This document shows positions 46,530 to 57,979 of a DNA stretch of 64,000 nucleotides, piece after piece. The DNA lies in the NCBI GenBank assembly GCA_030280995.1, contig JASXTE010000017.1, forward strand, positions 10,130,498-10,194,497. The letters run 5' to 3'. Below the pieces are notes generated by a model, which made no database searches, was not told the DNA's origin, and saw only the letters and a program-made list of their open reading frames with translations. The first letter of the stretch is position 1. The number at the start of each line of letters is the position of its first letter. The DNA is from Hemileia vastatrix (Eukaryota > Basidiomycota > Pucciniomycetes > Pucciniales > Zaghouaniaceae). A program made the translations under genes and the position numbers.

Positions 46530-47807
46530 ACAGTTACAAGTGTTGAGATCACTATAGAACTAACCATTTTCCAAAAAATTTGAACAATGTGGCCACAAAA
46601 ATGAGATAAATAAAAATGTAGTAAAGATACTAAAAAATCAGATTGTGGCTAAAGTTAAACCTTAATGCTTCTCTATATTCCAACAGACCTGTAAATACAG
46701 ATCTCTAAATTCTAAACACTGAAAAAGATATTATGAATACAAATATGCCTAAAAAAATCTAGAAATCATATACCTATCTTGCTACAGACAAGGTAGGTAT
46801 CCCATCCACCTCATAAGACTACCAAGAATTCATGCAAGCACTCTACTAACTATTAAAACAATAAAAATAACCAAAAAAAAATGGGAAACCCTTAATAAAA
46901 CTGCTACTAAATAGATTAAAAATTTGAAAAAAAGTAAAATTCATGAAAAAAGTAGGGATATCCAAAAAAAACTCTCAGAACTTAACTCTGAAACATTTTT
47001 GAACATCCAAAAATTCTAAAAATACCAATAAAAAACCCAATGGACCCCACTTCTAAAATAAAAAAAAATATGTAAAATAAATGCACTATACACATTGATA
47101 TGTCATAGCATGTTGAGCCTTGCTGTAAAATTGTTTTTTTTAATAAAACTTATTATTGAATCCCCAATCAAGGGAGAATTTCTGGCCAGTAAAGCATGAT
47201 ATCTTGGTGGTGATTGAGTCTAAGATATCACTTATTTTTTTTTTCAAAAACCCACAAATCACTTGATTTATCTAAGACATGTTATGCAATTTCATCTTAG
47301 GTTGAGAGCCATGACAGGGGTTAATTTAAGCCCAGCCATGCATATAAAATTCTTTCAGGCTGGTATGGACAGTCAAGTTGATGATAACTAATTCATTTCC
47401 CACAGCAGAAGGCCTAAATAATCTTCTAAAAATTCTGACAGCCAAGGAATTCTTCCTATAATCAACTTTCTTGGTTTCAGATCTTGAAACAGGATAAAAT
47501 AAAGTTTACTAGGAATCTAGTAGTATTTTTGGTTTCATGAAAACCTTTTATGTGTGATTCTAGAAATAACTCTGACAGAGCTATAGAAATCCTTTTGTGA
47601 GATAAAGAAAAGGAAGGGCCTCAACCAAGTTCAATACATGGTTCTTGCAAGAATAATGAGCCTAACTCAAACAGATGGAGAACCCCCACTAGAAGTCTAT
47701 TCCTATAATTTGTTACCCTGTGTGACATACCCATGGTCAGAAATATAAAATATGAATAGAAAAATTTGTGATTGAATAGATAAGATATCAATAAAGTCCC
47801 TCTTAAA
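46530..47807. other. AT-rich spacer, no gene recognised
   Basis: Only short frames. The right part adjoins the first recognisable gypsy-D sequence at about 47808 and may include more decayed gypsy sequence that I cannot align by eye. Confidence 0.4.
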
Positions 47808-49195
47808 CCTGAAAACACCTAATAGACATATTTTTAGATAGAAATTAATTTTTCAGAAATATAAAAGTATAATAAAATCATTCATAGATCTATTAACTTC
47901 CATTAAAGTTTTGATATTCTTTCCAGGTTGTTTTTACAAAATGATACTTCAAATCCAGCATATGTACCTGAGGAATATATCATTCAAATACATGGTATAT
48001 ATATTGTGGATATGGAAGAAGATTTATTACATATTATTCTGGAATCTTATGAAAAATATACCAAATTAACATACACCTGAAAAAAATGTGTGCACCTAAT
48101 AGCAGGTGCCAATCCCTATCTTTGATTTGATTCAGTTTTAGCTCAGATTTAATTCTTCTGATAAGACTGACCACTTAACACTGAGCATGCTAGCTCAAAT
48201 GTCATCAAATTAAAGTTATTCTTGAATCAAAAATGAATTGAGGCAATGGCACCTGCTAGCAGGTGCTGAATGATTTTATGTGTTGATAGTTAATTAAAAT
48301 CTTAAATGATCATAAAAATGCTTTAATGCAAGCACTAATTAGAACCCTTCCCCACAGATACTAAAATGCCTTGAATAAACATAAATTTTCCATTGATGAT
48401 GGATACATTCATTATAGAATAAAAATTTCTAATCTGATTTTTCTTCCCCTATCAATAAATGAAATAATTTTAAATTTTTTTATGATTAAATATTAGCAGG
48501 TCATTTTAATTTAGAAAAACCATGTTCAGATTAAGAAATTCTGCCTGGTAGCAAAATATGTGTGAGGACATTAAATTATATGTTAAATCTTGTGATTATT
48601 TACAAAAATATAAATGGATAAAAGGGAAAAGAGCAGTATTAATGCAAAATATTTAATTACCTGATACTTCATAGAAAATTATTAATATGGATTTTGTCAC
48701 AGAATTACCTATAGCAGGAAAAGACAGCTTTAATTATCGTTAAGTTATAGTTGATAGGTTTAATAAATTGTGTGAAGTTATTCCTACCAAGAAGGATTTT
48801 TCCACCAAAGAATTGGCTTTCTTATGGCGGTCACATATTTGTAATACTTCTGGGTGTCCTAAAGCTATCATTTTCTGATAAAGACACAAAGTTTACATCT
48901 CAATTTTGGAAGTCTTTGATGTTTATTTGTGGCTGAAATTTGAAATTTTCCACTTCTCACCATACAAAAACTGATGGTATAGCTGAAAGAAGGATTAAAC
49001 CTTTAGAAGATACAATAAGAAGGTATTTTGCTTTTGGTTTAGAATATAGAGACAATGACAGATTTAATAATGCCTGGGTAACCTTTCTTCCAGGTCTTGA
49101 TTTTACTTATAAAAGCATTGTTAATTGTGTTACAGAAAGAAAGCCTTTTTATCTCTGGATAGTTTATTTCAAAAACTCTCTTTCTCATATTCTCA
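47808..49195 (+). pseudogene. Gypsy-D copy 3: RNase H end to integrase core (badly decayed)
   Basis: Protein traces align with copy 2 in order: N-D-T-S-N-P-A-Y-V-P-E, I-I-L-E-S-Y, then (after a MITE) I-N-M-D-F-V-T-E-L-P, I-V-D-R-F-N-K-L-C, K-T-D-G-I-A-E-R-R-I and F-A-F-G-L-E-Y-R-D-N. The integrase Asp (M-D-F) and the region of the Glu are visible. Many stops and frameshifts. Similarity breaks off near 49195 and resumes at about 52015. Confidence 0.75.
48092..48266. mobile_element. Short MITE with GCTAGC-centred palindromic ends (175 bp)
   Basis: The left end GCACCTAATAGCAGGTGC and right end GCACCTGCTAGCAGGTGC are inverted repeats that are also (near-)palindromes. The inner bases continue the inverted match (CCAATCCC / CCATTGCC). 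It lies inside gypsy-D copy 3. The target duplication is not evident, so the exact ends are provisional. It differs in sequence from the CACTA-type MITEs but shares the central GCTAGC. Confidence 0.6.
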
Positions 49196-50640
49196 TTAAT
49201 AAATTTCTGTCAGCCTGGAAAAAAGTGGCTACAGCTGACCTTCCTCAAATTACAAGAAACAATGAAGGGTTGCAATGTGAGGGCATCAGTACAGGTGAAA
49301 TAAGATGCAATGGAAACTAGTTGGAAATTAATCTTTGTACTATCTGAACCAGTAGTAATTTATATATAAAGATATACCAGTAATTTATACAAATTAAATA
49401 TCACTAGAGAAATATATAATATATATAAAGTATATTTTCAAATTACAATTATTGTACCAGTAATTTAATACAAAGACTAAAACAATAGCTAAAAGTATAA
49501 AAGTGTTATGGACTAAATCCAATACTCCCAAAAATTATATCTTAAATCAGAAAATAATGTATATAAAAAGTTCAGATAATATAACTCACTTTATATCCAA
49601 GAGGTGGCACATTTCTTACAGCAGGTATTTAGAAGCTATTTAATACTCAAAAAACTATAATGATAAATAAAAGATGACTCTAAAAGACATTAATTAAGCC
49701 CTATAAATAGTAATATCCTCCTTCCCATTCCCCATAATGCATTAAAGACTTCTAGAGCCAAAGACCCTACTATCTGGCTTTTAGACCCGCTCCTGATTGG
49801 ATGCTGTTTACCAAAAGATGTCCCAAGCTTATGGTAACTGCATATGACCAAGTATTACTAAGGGTTAGTCAATTCTAAAGCCCTATCAACCTCCCACACC
49901 ATGTGCTTACAACATTCTCATGAGAGATACAATATATCTAATAAGGGTAAGAAGATAAGATCTAAGGTGAGAAAAAGTTAAACTAAATTTAGATAGATGA
50001 AATTAGAAGTAAAAAGAGTGGAAAAAAATTTAAAGTAATCTTCATAAAAGGGATATAAATTAATTAAAGAGTTTAAAGGTTGAAATAATAAGTTTTCAAT
50101 AAATCATATCTGGAGTAAAAGGTAGATAAGTATGGTAAATCCTATATATATTTAATTTATATCTAGACAACAAATAAAGAGCTTTTTAAGCACCATAAAA
50201 AATATTTATTATCAGATGATGGATAGATAGTTGCTATAGTCTTATATATAACAACTAGATAAGAAAAACATAGCCATTTAAAAATATAGTCTGAAAGGAA
50301 AAGATAACAGAAAAAATAATAATAAAAATATGAATAGAGGAAAATAAATACTTTGATATCAATCTGAAGCATCATAAGAAGTCTTAAAAGGGTCAAAGAA
50401 TGAATAAAGAAAATCTAATATTGAAAGGAAGAGATTAAGTTGTCCATTGGTAAGATCATATTTCCATTGAGGTTTTCTGCCTAAGTGAGAATAGTGACTC
50501 TTCATTGTTCCTTACATATCCAAGAGGTAATTCTTGACCAGTTTTCATCCTGAGATTCAGAGCTTACTATTAAATGCTTAATTAGCTCTTTATGACCTCT
50601 TTATACATAAATTTAGTGTTTTTCCTTTTTGAACATAACA
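49196..50640. other. AT-rich insertion in gypsy-D copy 3, unidentified
   Basis: Interrupts the integrase region and also contains CACTA elements at its right. No reading frame or terminal repeat recognised. The words 'ATATCCAAGAGGT' recur at about 49602 and 50517. Confidence 0.4.
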
Positions 50641-51527
50641 CACCATGCAATATAGGGGGAGGACTTGCTAGCAAGTCCGCAACTTGAAGTCAGATGGAAA
50701 TCAGATGGAACTCAGACTGAAGTAATACTGAACTTTCACTTGAAGTATCACACAAATAACAATGGATCTATATTGAAAACATAGTGAAAGTGTGAGGATA
50801 ACTGAATGGAAGCCAGAAAAAATCATTCCATGAGTCTACTCAATGCAAAGTATTTTTTGAAACAGCTTATTAAAATAATACTTTATTAAATTAATTTGAT
50901 CAATAAAAATTGATTGACAATATTGCAATTCTTAAATACAATAATTTTATTAAAAAATTTCAGATTACATATAAAAAAAATCAGTGACTTTTTCTATTAC
51001 TTACAACTGTTTTTACAGAATTGAAAACTATGTTTCAGCTAATATTTTATGGAAGTGAACTCTGTTCTTCGCCCGAAGAACAGAGTTCATCCTCCTATTT
51101 TCACACTCTGTTTGCACCAATCTCCATCCCTTTCAATTCTATCAACACATGCTTGTCTTCCCTTCCCATGCCTTTCGCTATCCTCCCAGCCCCATTGTAT
51201 GCCATCCTCTTTTGATCCCCATTTCACCCCTCTCAACCTCTCCCAGACCCTTTTCTTCATTTAAAATGCCTCGGAACCCTTAATCTTCCCTTCCAACTCT
51301 TTCCCAACCTTTTCGCTACCCCATACACCCTTCCTCACCCCTCTCTCCAGCCTTTCCAGCCCTTGTAGCCCCATTTGTGTTCACATGAGCTTCAAGGTGT
51401 GTTCAAAGTAAATTCAATACTTCTTCATGATGGTTTCATCACTTCCTCAATGTGTGCTCAAAAAGATATGAATTAGGGTTCAAGGTTGCGGACTTGCTAG
51501 CAAGTCCGCCCCCCATATTGCGTGGTG
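50641..51527 (-). mobile_element. CACTA-type element C5, 887 bp (internally deleted)
   Basis: The left end CACCATGCAATATAGGGGG and right end (reverse complement CACCACGCAATATGGGGGG) carry an ACA duplication (50638-50640, 51528-51530). Both inner palindromes are perfect (GGACTTGCTAGCAAGTCC). Orientation is opposite to C1-C4, judged by the subterminal repeats at its left. It retains the central palindrome (51057-51088) and the pyrimidine block (about 51090-51370) but lacks most of the long-element interior. It thus bridges the 261-bp and 4.6-kb forms. Confidence 0.87.
51057..51088. repeat. Perfect 15+2+15 palindrome in C5
   Basis: GAACTCTGTTCTTCG, two bases, then its exact reverse complement. 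It occupies the place corresponding to the TTTGGCCAAA-centred palindromes of C2, C4 and C7 but has a different core. Confidence 0.9.
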
Positions 51528-51669
51528 ACACCTTATGAACAATATATATCCATCAGTATTTTCCTGGATTGAAGCAAAAATAATAATGTATTAATTTTAT
51601 TATTTTAATAGCTATATATAACTTTTTAATAATATATTAATATTTTATATTATTATTATTTTATTAAAA

Positions 51670-51930
51670 CACTACACAATATAGGAGGTGGACTTGCTAG
51701 CAAGTCCTCAACCTGAAATCAGATAGAACTCAGATGGAGCTCAGACTGAACTCATATTAAACCCATACTGAACTCTACTTGAACACCCACCTAAAATTGC
51801 TCTTCTGAGTGGTGTTCATCCCTGATTGTATGGCTCCTTTATCAATAGCTCAATGTGTGTTAAATCTGTGGTGAGTTTACAGCCAAGGTTGCGGACTTGC
51901 TAGCAAGTCTTCCCCCCATATTGTGTGGTG
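51670..51930 (-). mobile_element. CACTA-type MITE, 261 bp, copy C6
   Basis: Starts CACTACACAATATAGGAGG and ends (reverse complement) CACCACACAATATGGGGGG. The target duplication is AAA (51667-51669, 51931-51933). Same length as C1 and C3, opposite orientation. Left subterminal repeats read GAACTCAGATGG-AGCTCAGACTG. Confidence 0.88.
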
Positions 51931-52014
51931 AAAGCTCTCAAAATAATAGCTCTCAACAACTGTCTGTTGGTAGTCCAGTGAAAACTTCCAGCTGAAAGTT
52001 TTAAAAACTGAAAA

Positions 52015-52160
52015 CATATCCTGGTGTTAAATCCTTTTTTTCAAATGCAAAAACTATTCAGAAAAGATGTGGAAAGTTATTTTGAAAAGGCAATTGAATA
52101 TAAAAAGAAAAGGTGAGATAAATACTATAAAGTATATAAATTTAACAAGGGTGATGAAGT
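52015..52160 (+). pseudogene. Gypsy-D copy 3 integrase C-terminal fragment
   Basis: The frame aligns with copy 2: Q-K-L-F-R-K-D-V-E-S, A-I-E-Y-K-K-K-R, then a TGA in place of Trp, then Y-K-F-N-K-G-D-E-V (copy 2: F-K-F-I-K-G-D-E-V). It is cut off by CACTA element C7 at 52164. Confidence 0.75.
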
Positions 52161-52163
52161 ATT

Positions 52164-54780
52164 CACCACACAACATTGGGGGAGGACTTGCTAGCAAGTC
52201 TGAAACCTTGAACTCAAATTAATATTTAATTGAGTGCATAATGAGGCATTGATGAGAAAACCAACAATCAAGCTTTTTAACTCTATATAAACTCAATTAC
52301 GAATTGAATACTTATTGAAGCACAGTTGATCATTATTAAAAAAGTCTAATAATCTGACTTACTGTAATTATTAAAAGAATATTAATATGAGGGAAGTCCA
52401 CAAAATTAAAAGACAGGAAAATTCATAATATTTTAAAAAATAATTTGCTTCTGCTTTATGCATTCATACCAAATAGTAGATTTCTTATGTAAATCAAATC
52501 AAAAGCATTTTTAGATAGTTACATAAGTTTGTGGAGCTATCATTATATAGAGATTTTTCTCAATATTATAAGAAGGTTTCAAAGAGAAAATATGTAGTTG
52601 ACTGGTATTATTCATTGGATTTAATCACTATAAGTTTTGTGAATATATATATTTATTCTAATTTTATGATCAAGAATTATTAATTTTTCTTCAAGCTTTA
52701 AAATATTTTTGAAAGTTAAACATATCTTTCAAATGTAATTAAAATACATTAATTTAGAGGTATCATTTATATAATTAATACATATCATTTTTTTCAATCA
52801 AGTTAAAAAATGATATGGTCACTATTTTTTTTAAGTAATAAATTTCTCTCTTCTTCAATAAATCAAAATATTAAAGGTGAGATTTTATGATGATAAACCA
52901 TATGTCTAATAATTAATACACTCAGATTTGGTGTTTTTTTTTTGTTTCAAAATATTACTTTTCCATTCCTTGTTATGCTATATATATATATATATTATTT
53001 ATTTATTTTGGAATTCTTCTTCCATATTTTTCCCTTAAATTTCTGGTTCATATCATGCTCTTCTCCGGTTAAGTCTTCTCCCTTATTTTTATTTTACTTT
53101 ATCTAACCTTTTCTATTTCCACTTCACACTTTGTGCTTTCCTCTCCACCCCTCCCCATCCCACCTCCCTTGAACTAACTCATTTCACTCCCCTCTCAAGT
53201 CCCTTTTAATCACTTTAGAGTGAAAGAGGTAAGGTAGAAAGTAAACGGGAGGATGTGGAAAGTGTGAGGGGTGGATTCTATTTAAGAGAAATAGAGTTAG
53301 GGTAGAAAGAGAAGGGGTGGGGAAGATAGAGAAAGAGGTGGTGGTGATAAAAAAGGTTAGAGAGGGGGTGGAAGTGGTATTGAGTGGGGTATGGTGGTGT
53401 GGACTGGGAGCCAAAAGGGTGTGGTGGAGTAATTTGGAAATTGGAAGAGGTAAGGTGGGGTAGAATGGGGAAAATGAAAGAGTAAGAAGGGTCATAATTA
53501 GAGAGAAAAGAGTGAAATGGGCTGAAAATTGAAAAGGGAGAGGATTGAATGTGAGTAAAAAAGGTGAGGAAGGGTGAAAATAGTAAAATTACAGGTTTTA
53601 AGGCATCAAAAGCAAAACAAAGGTAAAAGGATGATGAGCAAAATTAAAGGGGAGGTAATAGAAATGAAACAGGTGAGGAGTCAGAAAAGTATGTACAAAG
53701 GGGTGCAGTGAGCATCAAAAAATGTGGTGAAAAACAGAAGGTCGACTCTATTTTTTGGCCAAATGATAGAGTCCACCCTGCAATAATATGATGTTTTGCT
53801 TCCATTCAGAAAAACAATAGTTAAACCTGTTGTATGACTATTTTACTTCCTTAATCAATCCAAAATACATATATATTGGCTGTTTGTAATAAATACTTAT
53901 ATTTGAAGTAGAAGAGTTATAAAAAATAAAAACTAGCCATAAAGCCCTATTAAATTTTTTAAAAAATTATTTCATGGAATGATTGTGATAGTTGTACATA
54001 AGATCAAAAAATAATTTTTACAGGTAAATTTTGAAAAAAAATTGAAAAATGTAAAAAGCACCTATAATATTAAAGAAAATCTTTTTTCTATATTATGAGG
54101 TGGAGTTATTTACCTTTTAATATAATATTAAATGCTTTTGGTGAGATGAAAAAATAGGTATGGCTGTCCCTATATAGTGCAGATGAGACTTTAACAAAAA
54201 ATTAATTGCTATGTTTTACCTTTTATATTGATTTTGTTTGTTTCATGATTATTATACATATCTGAATAACTATACTCAATAAATTAGATATTTAAGAAAA
54301 TTAAATAATAAAGCTGTTCCAATATACTTTATGATATTTATTTAGTAAAATAATAGGCTTCTTTAGCCCTTTCGTTGCTTAAGTCTTTTCATGCAAATAA
54401 TTATATACAATTTATAAAAATATTCATATTAGTTATGATGGAACTTGGATTGAACTCCCAATGAGATCCAGTTTCTTACCACTTTTCAAGATAAGTTATA
54501 TGTGAGAATTTTTTCTATTTTTTAAAAATATTTTCCCAATGATATTTTGGGCTCCTTTTAATAAATTGATTTTAAGAACAAGATTTCACTGAGTAGAAGT
54601 AAATTTATGTCACTTGATTAAATTGCTTTAAAGAATGAAAATCAACCTAAAGAATAATTATGGATTTGATAAAATTTCTTCAGAATTATGAAAAGTATTG
54701 TATTTACTTAAAGTGTATCTTAAAATTATCTTGAAGTTGAGCACATATTATATCCTAAAAAGGACCAAAATTACTTTACT
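52164..54780 (+). mobile_element. Long CACTA-type element C7, 3' end lost
   Basis: The left terminus CACCACACAACATTGGGGG, then GGACTTGCTAGCAAGTC, is preceded by ATT. It follows C2/C4 for about 2.3-2.6 kb: pyrimidine-to-purine block (about 53030-53760), palindrome 53741-53776 and GGAACTTGGATTGAACTC at about 54440. The sequence then passes into a gypsy-D LTR at about 54800 without a right terminus, so a deletion has removed the other half of the element and the end of the gypsy-D integrase. Confidence 0.75.
53741..53776. repeat. Internal palindrome of C7
   Basis: GTCGACTCTATTTTTTGGCC continues into AAATGATAGAGTCCAC. The outer 10 bases pair at 9 positions and the centre is TTTGGCCAAA; about 1.58 kb from the left end. 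Confidence 0.8.
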
Positions 54781-54799
54781 TACTGTTTGTATCATTTTT

Positions 54800-55089
54800 T
54801 TCAGACTAGATATCCCTAGTACTGAGTAAATATGCATAGAAAACATGCTAGACACATGTATTGCCCATGGGGAAAATAAGTGAAAGTATACAATATGTAT
54901 AAATAAGTGAAATAAATAAGTTATTACAATATATGCCATTATAATACTTAAGATACATGCATATATCCATCTTTTATAGGTCTTAACTACTTAATATAAG
55001 GTTGGAAGATGTTAAGGTAACCTTAATAGTGTTAGAAATAATTTTACATAATTTTTAAGTGGACTTAAAGCTGTTATTTTCATTATGAT
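54800..55089 (+). repeat. Gypsy-D LTR (D3), left part, interrupted by gypsy-B
   Basis: Matches the first ~300 bp of D1 and D2 (ATGCTAGACACATGTAT, AAGTGAAATAA, GGACTTAAAGCTGTTATTTT). It continues after the gypsy-B insertion at 63468. It is probably the 3' LTR of gypsy-D copy 3. Confidence 0.75.
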
Positions 55090-55856
55090 CATCACATGCC
55101 ACATGACACTAAAAGAAAAAGTCAATATTTTAATCCATAAATCATTACATAAATCCATACTCAAAGCGCAGAAAGCAACATCTACATAGCAACTGCTTTT
55201 TCCCTTTGTGTGTCTCAATTTGACCATGCTTGCAACTGTGATATCTAAATCTTAAATCTAAATTAGTCAATCATATGCTTATACTTTTTAATCATATGCC
55301 AATGCACAATGGTCATTGATATATATTCAAATGTTGGGCTATTGTGTGTCTGATGGTAACTAAAGGTCTGTGAGTAGGAATAGGAGTAGGGTAAAGGATC
55401 TGTGGGTTATATTGGAGGGTCATTGATAAGTTAAGGGAGGTTTATTAAAGGGGTAAATAAAAGGTGGAGTTGTATATATAATTGGGTGGATTTGGTTTGA
55501 CATTCCTTAGAATTAAATTATAATATTGTTGTGATAGTAGTTAAATCAATATAAGGCTATTATTTTTTCCTACCTTTCTTAATAATCAATTTCTTTTCAA
55601 ATTCTTAAACTCCTAAATCCCCTTTGATTATTAAGTCCAACCCTTTGTGAGATTAACCTGAGTATTTAGTGTTACTGTGAATTATATTATTATTCAAATA
55701 AAACTTATCTTGAAGCAGTATTAAATTATCTTTGACTTATCTTTAAACCACTCCGTCATAGTATTCCAATGTTCTTTGAAGTAGTCTTCAATCATCTTGA
55801 CCAATCTTACTTACTCACAAACACCCTTGACCTTTTTCACAGGCTTTCCAGTGAGA
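55090..55856 (+). repeat. Gypsy-B 5' LTR
   Basis: About 767 bp. Starts (C)ATCACATGCCACATGACAC, equivalent to TGTCACGCGCCACGTGACAC of the solo LTRs. It contains CTCAAAGCGCAGAAAGCAAC and TTCCTTAGAATTAAATTATA and ends TTTCCAGTGAGA. A TATATATAATTGGGTGG promoter-like stretch lies at about 55473. Confidence 0.82.
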
Positions 55857-55926
55857 GTATAATTTAATTCTCCCTAGTTCTCATTTTTTAATTTACACTA
55901 CTACATAATTTAGGGGCTAAGTCTAA

Positions 55927-57060
55927 ATGGCACCTGCTCAATGCACTCCTCCTATGGGCACTACTACTAGATCTCACACTAGGAATAGGCCACCAGCATT
56001 GCAACCTATTTCCTGCACTCACTCTCTTGAACCTTTCAAATTTAGGGAAAGTAAAAATTCATTTCAATATGTAGAGTACATTCCTCATGATTTTGAATAT
56101 TCTAGTGAGGAAGAAGAAGGTGAGGATACAATGCATGAGGCACCATCAGCCCCAGCTACCAACCCTTTGGGCCAAACCTCTGACTCTAGTGAAGCTTCTT
56201 CATTGGAAGATTTCATAAAATTATTGGTGAAATAAATTTTTAATCCTTCTCCTTTGGAGTTCTCTAAATTTAAAACTCCCTCAATAAAATCTCCAGATAG
56301 ATTTGATGGAGAACATCCTGAAAGATTGCGACCTTTGTTGCAAACCTGAAAATTATTTTTCCACAATGACCCTCAAACTTTTAATACAGATTGCTTCAAG
56401 GTAATTTATGCCTCATAATTTTTATCTGGAAAAGCATAAAAATGGTTTGAACCATATTTTCTCATGCTTTCTTTGACAGAAACCCATTTTCTCATTAAAA
56501 ATTGGGAGAAATTCAAAGATCAATTCTTTACCTTATTTGGTGACCCTAATGAGACCAATAACACAGAAATTGAATTAGATTTTTTTTCCATGAAAAATAA
56601 TGGGAAAGCTTCTAAGTATATTTAAAACTTAAGGGCTCTACAAACTCAAGTAGGCTGGAATGATTTAGCTTTAAAGTGTCATTTCAAAAAGGGACTCCCT
56701 TCAAGGATTCTTGGCCAGCTAAATCTTCATGATCAAAAAATAACAACTTTAACGGACCTAATGTATAGGACCCTCAAACTTGACAGTGCTCATCAGGGAT
56801 GTGTTCAACAAATAGGTCATGCAAATATATCTCATGGTTCAAAATTCAAATTGGGAGCTTCTAAAAATCATTCTTGACCCACTCAATCATCATCTAAAAC
56901 CAAAACCAATCAAAAGAGTAAAGAAAAAGCTCAATCCCAGGAGATATAAGTAAGGTATTGTATCCAAAAGGGGAATTAAAAGAAGAGCAGATAATGGGTT
57001 GTGTATTTATTGTTGGAGTAAACACAAGTTGGATGAATGTGCTAAATTAAAGGATAAAGA
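55927..57060 (+). pseudogene. Gypsy-B gag (disrupted)
   Basis: Starts M-A-P-A-Q-C-T-P-P. There is an acidic stretch (S-S-E-E-E-E-G-E-D), an open run of 102 codons, then a stop, then a gag core in frame (F-D-G-E-H-P-E-R, W-E-K-F-K-D-Q-F, F-G-D-P-N-E-T) with further stops. It ends in a CCHC knuckle C-I-Y-C-W-S-K-H-K-L-D-E-C at about 57001-57042. Confidence 0.82.
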
Positions 57061-57099
57061 AGGTAATGGTTCCCAGTCAAAAAAATTGCAAATAGTTTA

Positions 57100-57480
57100 C
57101 TTGTGTGCAAACAAGACTATTTTATATCTCCTAGTGTACATAAACTCCATGTTCTAAGGACTGGATTTGCCCTTAACTTTTTGAGACTAATTCTTAGTAA
57201 GGAGAATATTCACTCCAGTTGTCTTATTGACTCTGGAGCTTCAATTTTATTTATCATTTTATCTTTTGCTGAAAAACCTAAGCTGAAATTTGTAGAAATT
57301 GACCAAATTCCAATTTATCTGGTGAAATAAAAGGAACCCAAATAGTGGGTTAGTAAGAAAGTTTTATGGGTTTTCAAATTTCTGAAGTCTCTTTCATTTG
57401 AGTGGGAATTTACAGTCTTTGATTCCCCAAGGATAGACAATACCATTCTTAGCCATGACTTCTTATGGCATTGGAATCCC
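57100..57480 (+). pseudogene. Gypsy-B aspartic protease (disrupted)
   Basis: S-S-C-L-I-D-S-G-A-S-I-L-F-I retains the catalytic D-S-G-A at about 57228-57239. A stop follows at about 57328. The protease would process the polyprotein. Confidence 0.75.
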
Positions 57481-57979
57481 AAAATTGATTGATCACAGGG
57501 ATTGATCACCCCTCATTTTAATTATCTGTCTGATATATCAATTCAGGTCAGTAGAGAGTTGAAAAACATTCCTGACCAAGTCCTGCTAGAGGAAGCTTCT
57601 CTGCCGGATGTATTGAAAGAATCTGATATTTCTTTAAATAAGAATATGAAAAACTATTCTATTTCAGCTACTTTACTCAAAGAGGATTTCGATAGCCTCA
57701 AAGTAATCAATTTTTGCTCTCTAAATACACGTCTACCCTTGAAAGACTTCTTATAACATGAAGAGGATGACCAAATCAATAATGAATCCATTAAATAAGC
57801 TCTACCTGAAGTTTACAATGACTTCATTAATGTTTTTTCATTATGTAAGGCCAAAAAGCTACCACCCATCGGCCCTAAAATCATCAGATAGAGCTAATAG
57901 GGCCAGTACCATTGGCAGGTCCTGTCTACTCTTATTCAAAGGAAAAATCTTAAGCTCTTCAAGACTACATTTCAGAGAA

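Noticed and set aside
55890..55920. CACTA-like sequence ('cactactacataatttagggg') just before gypsy-B gag
   Set aside because: It resembles a CACTA terminus but lacks the inner palindrome, the partner end and a target duplication. Probably chance in the leader.
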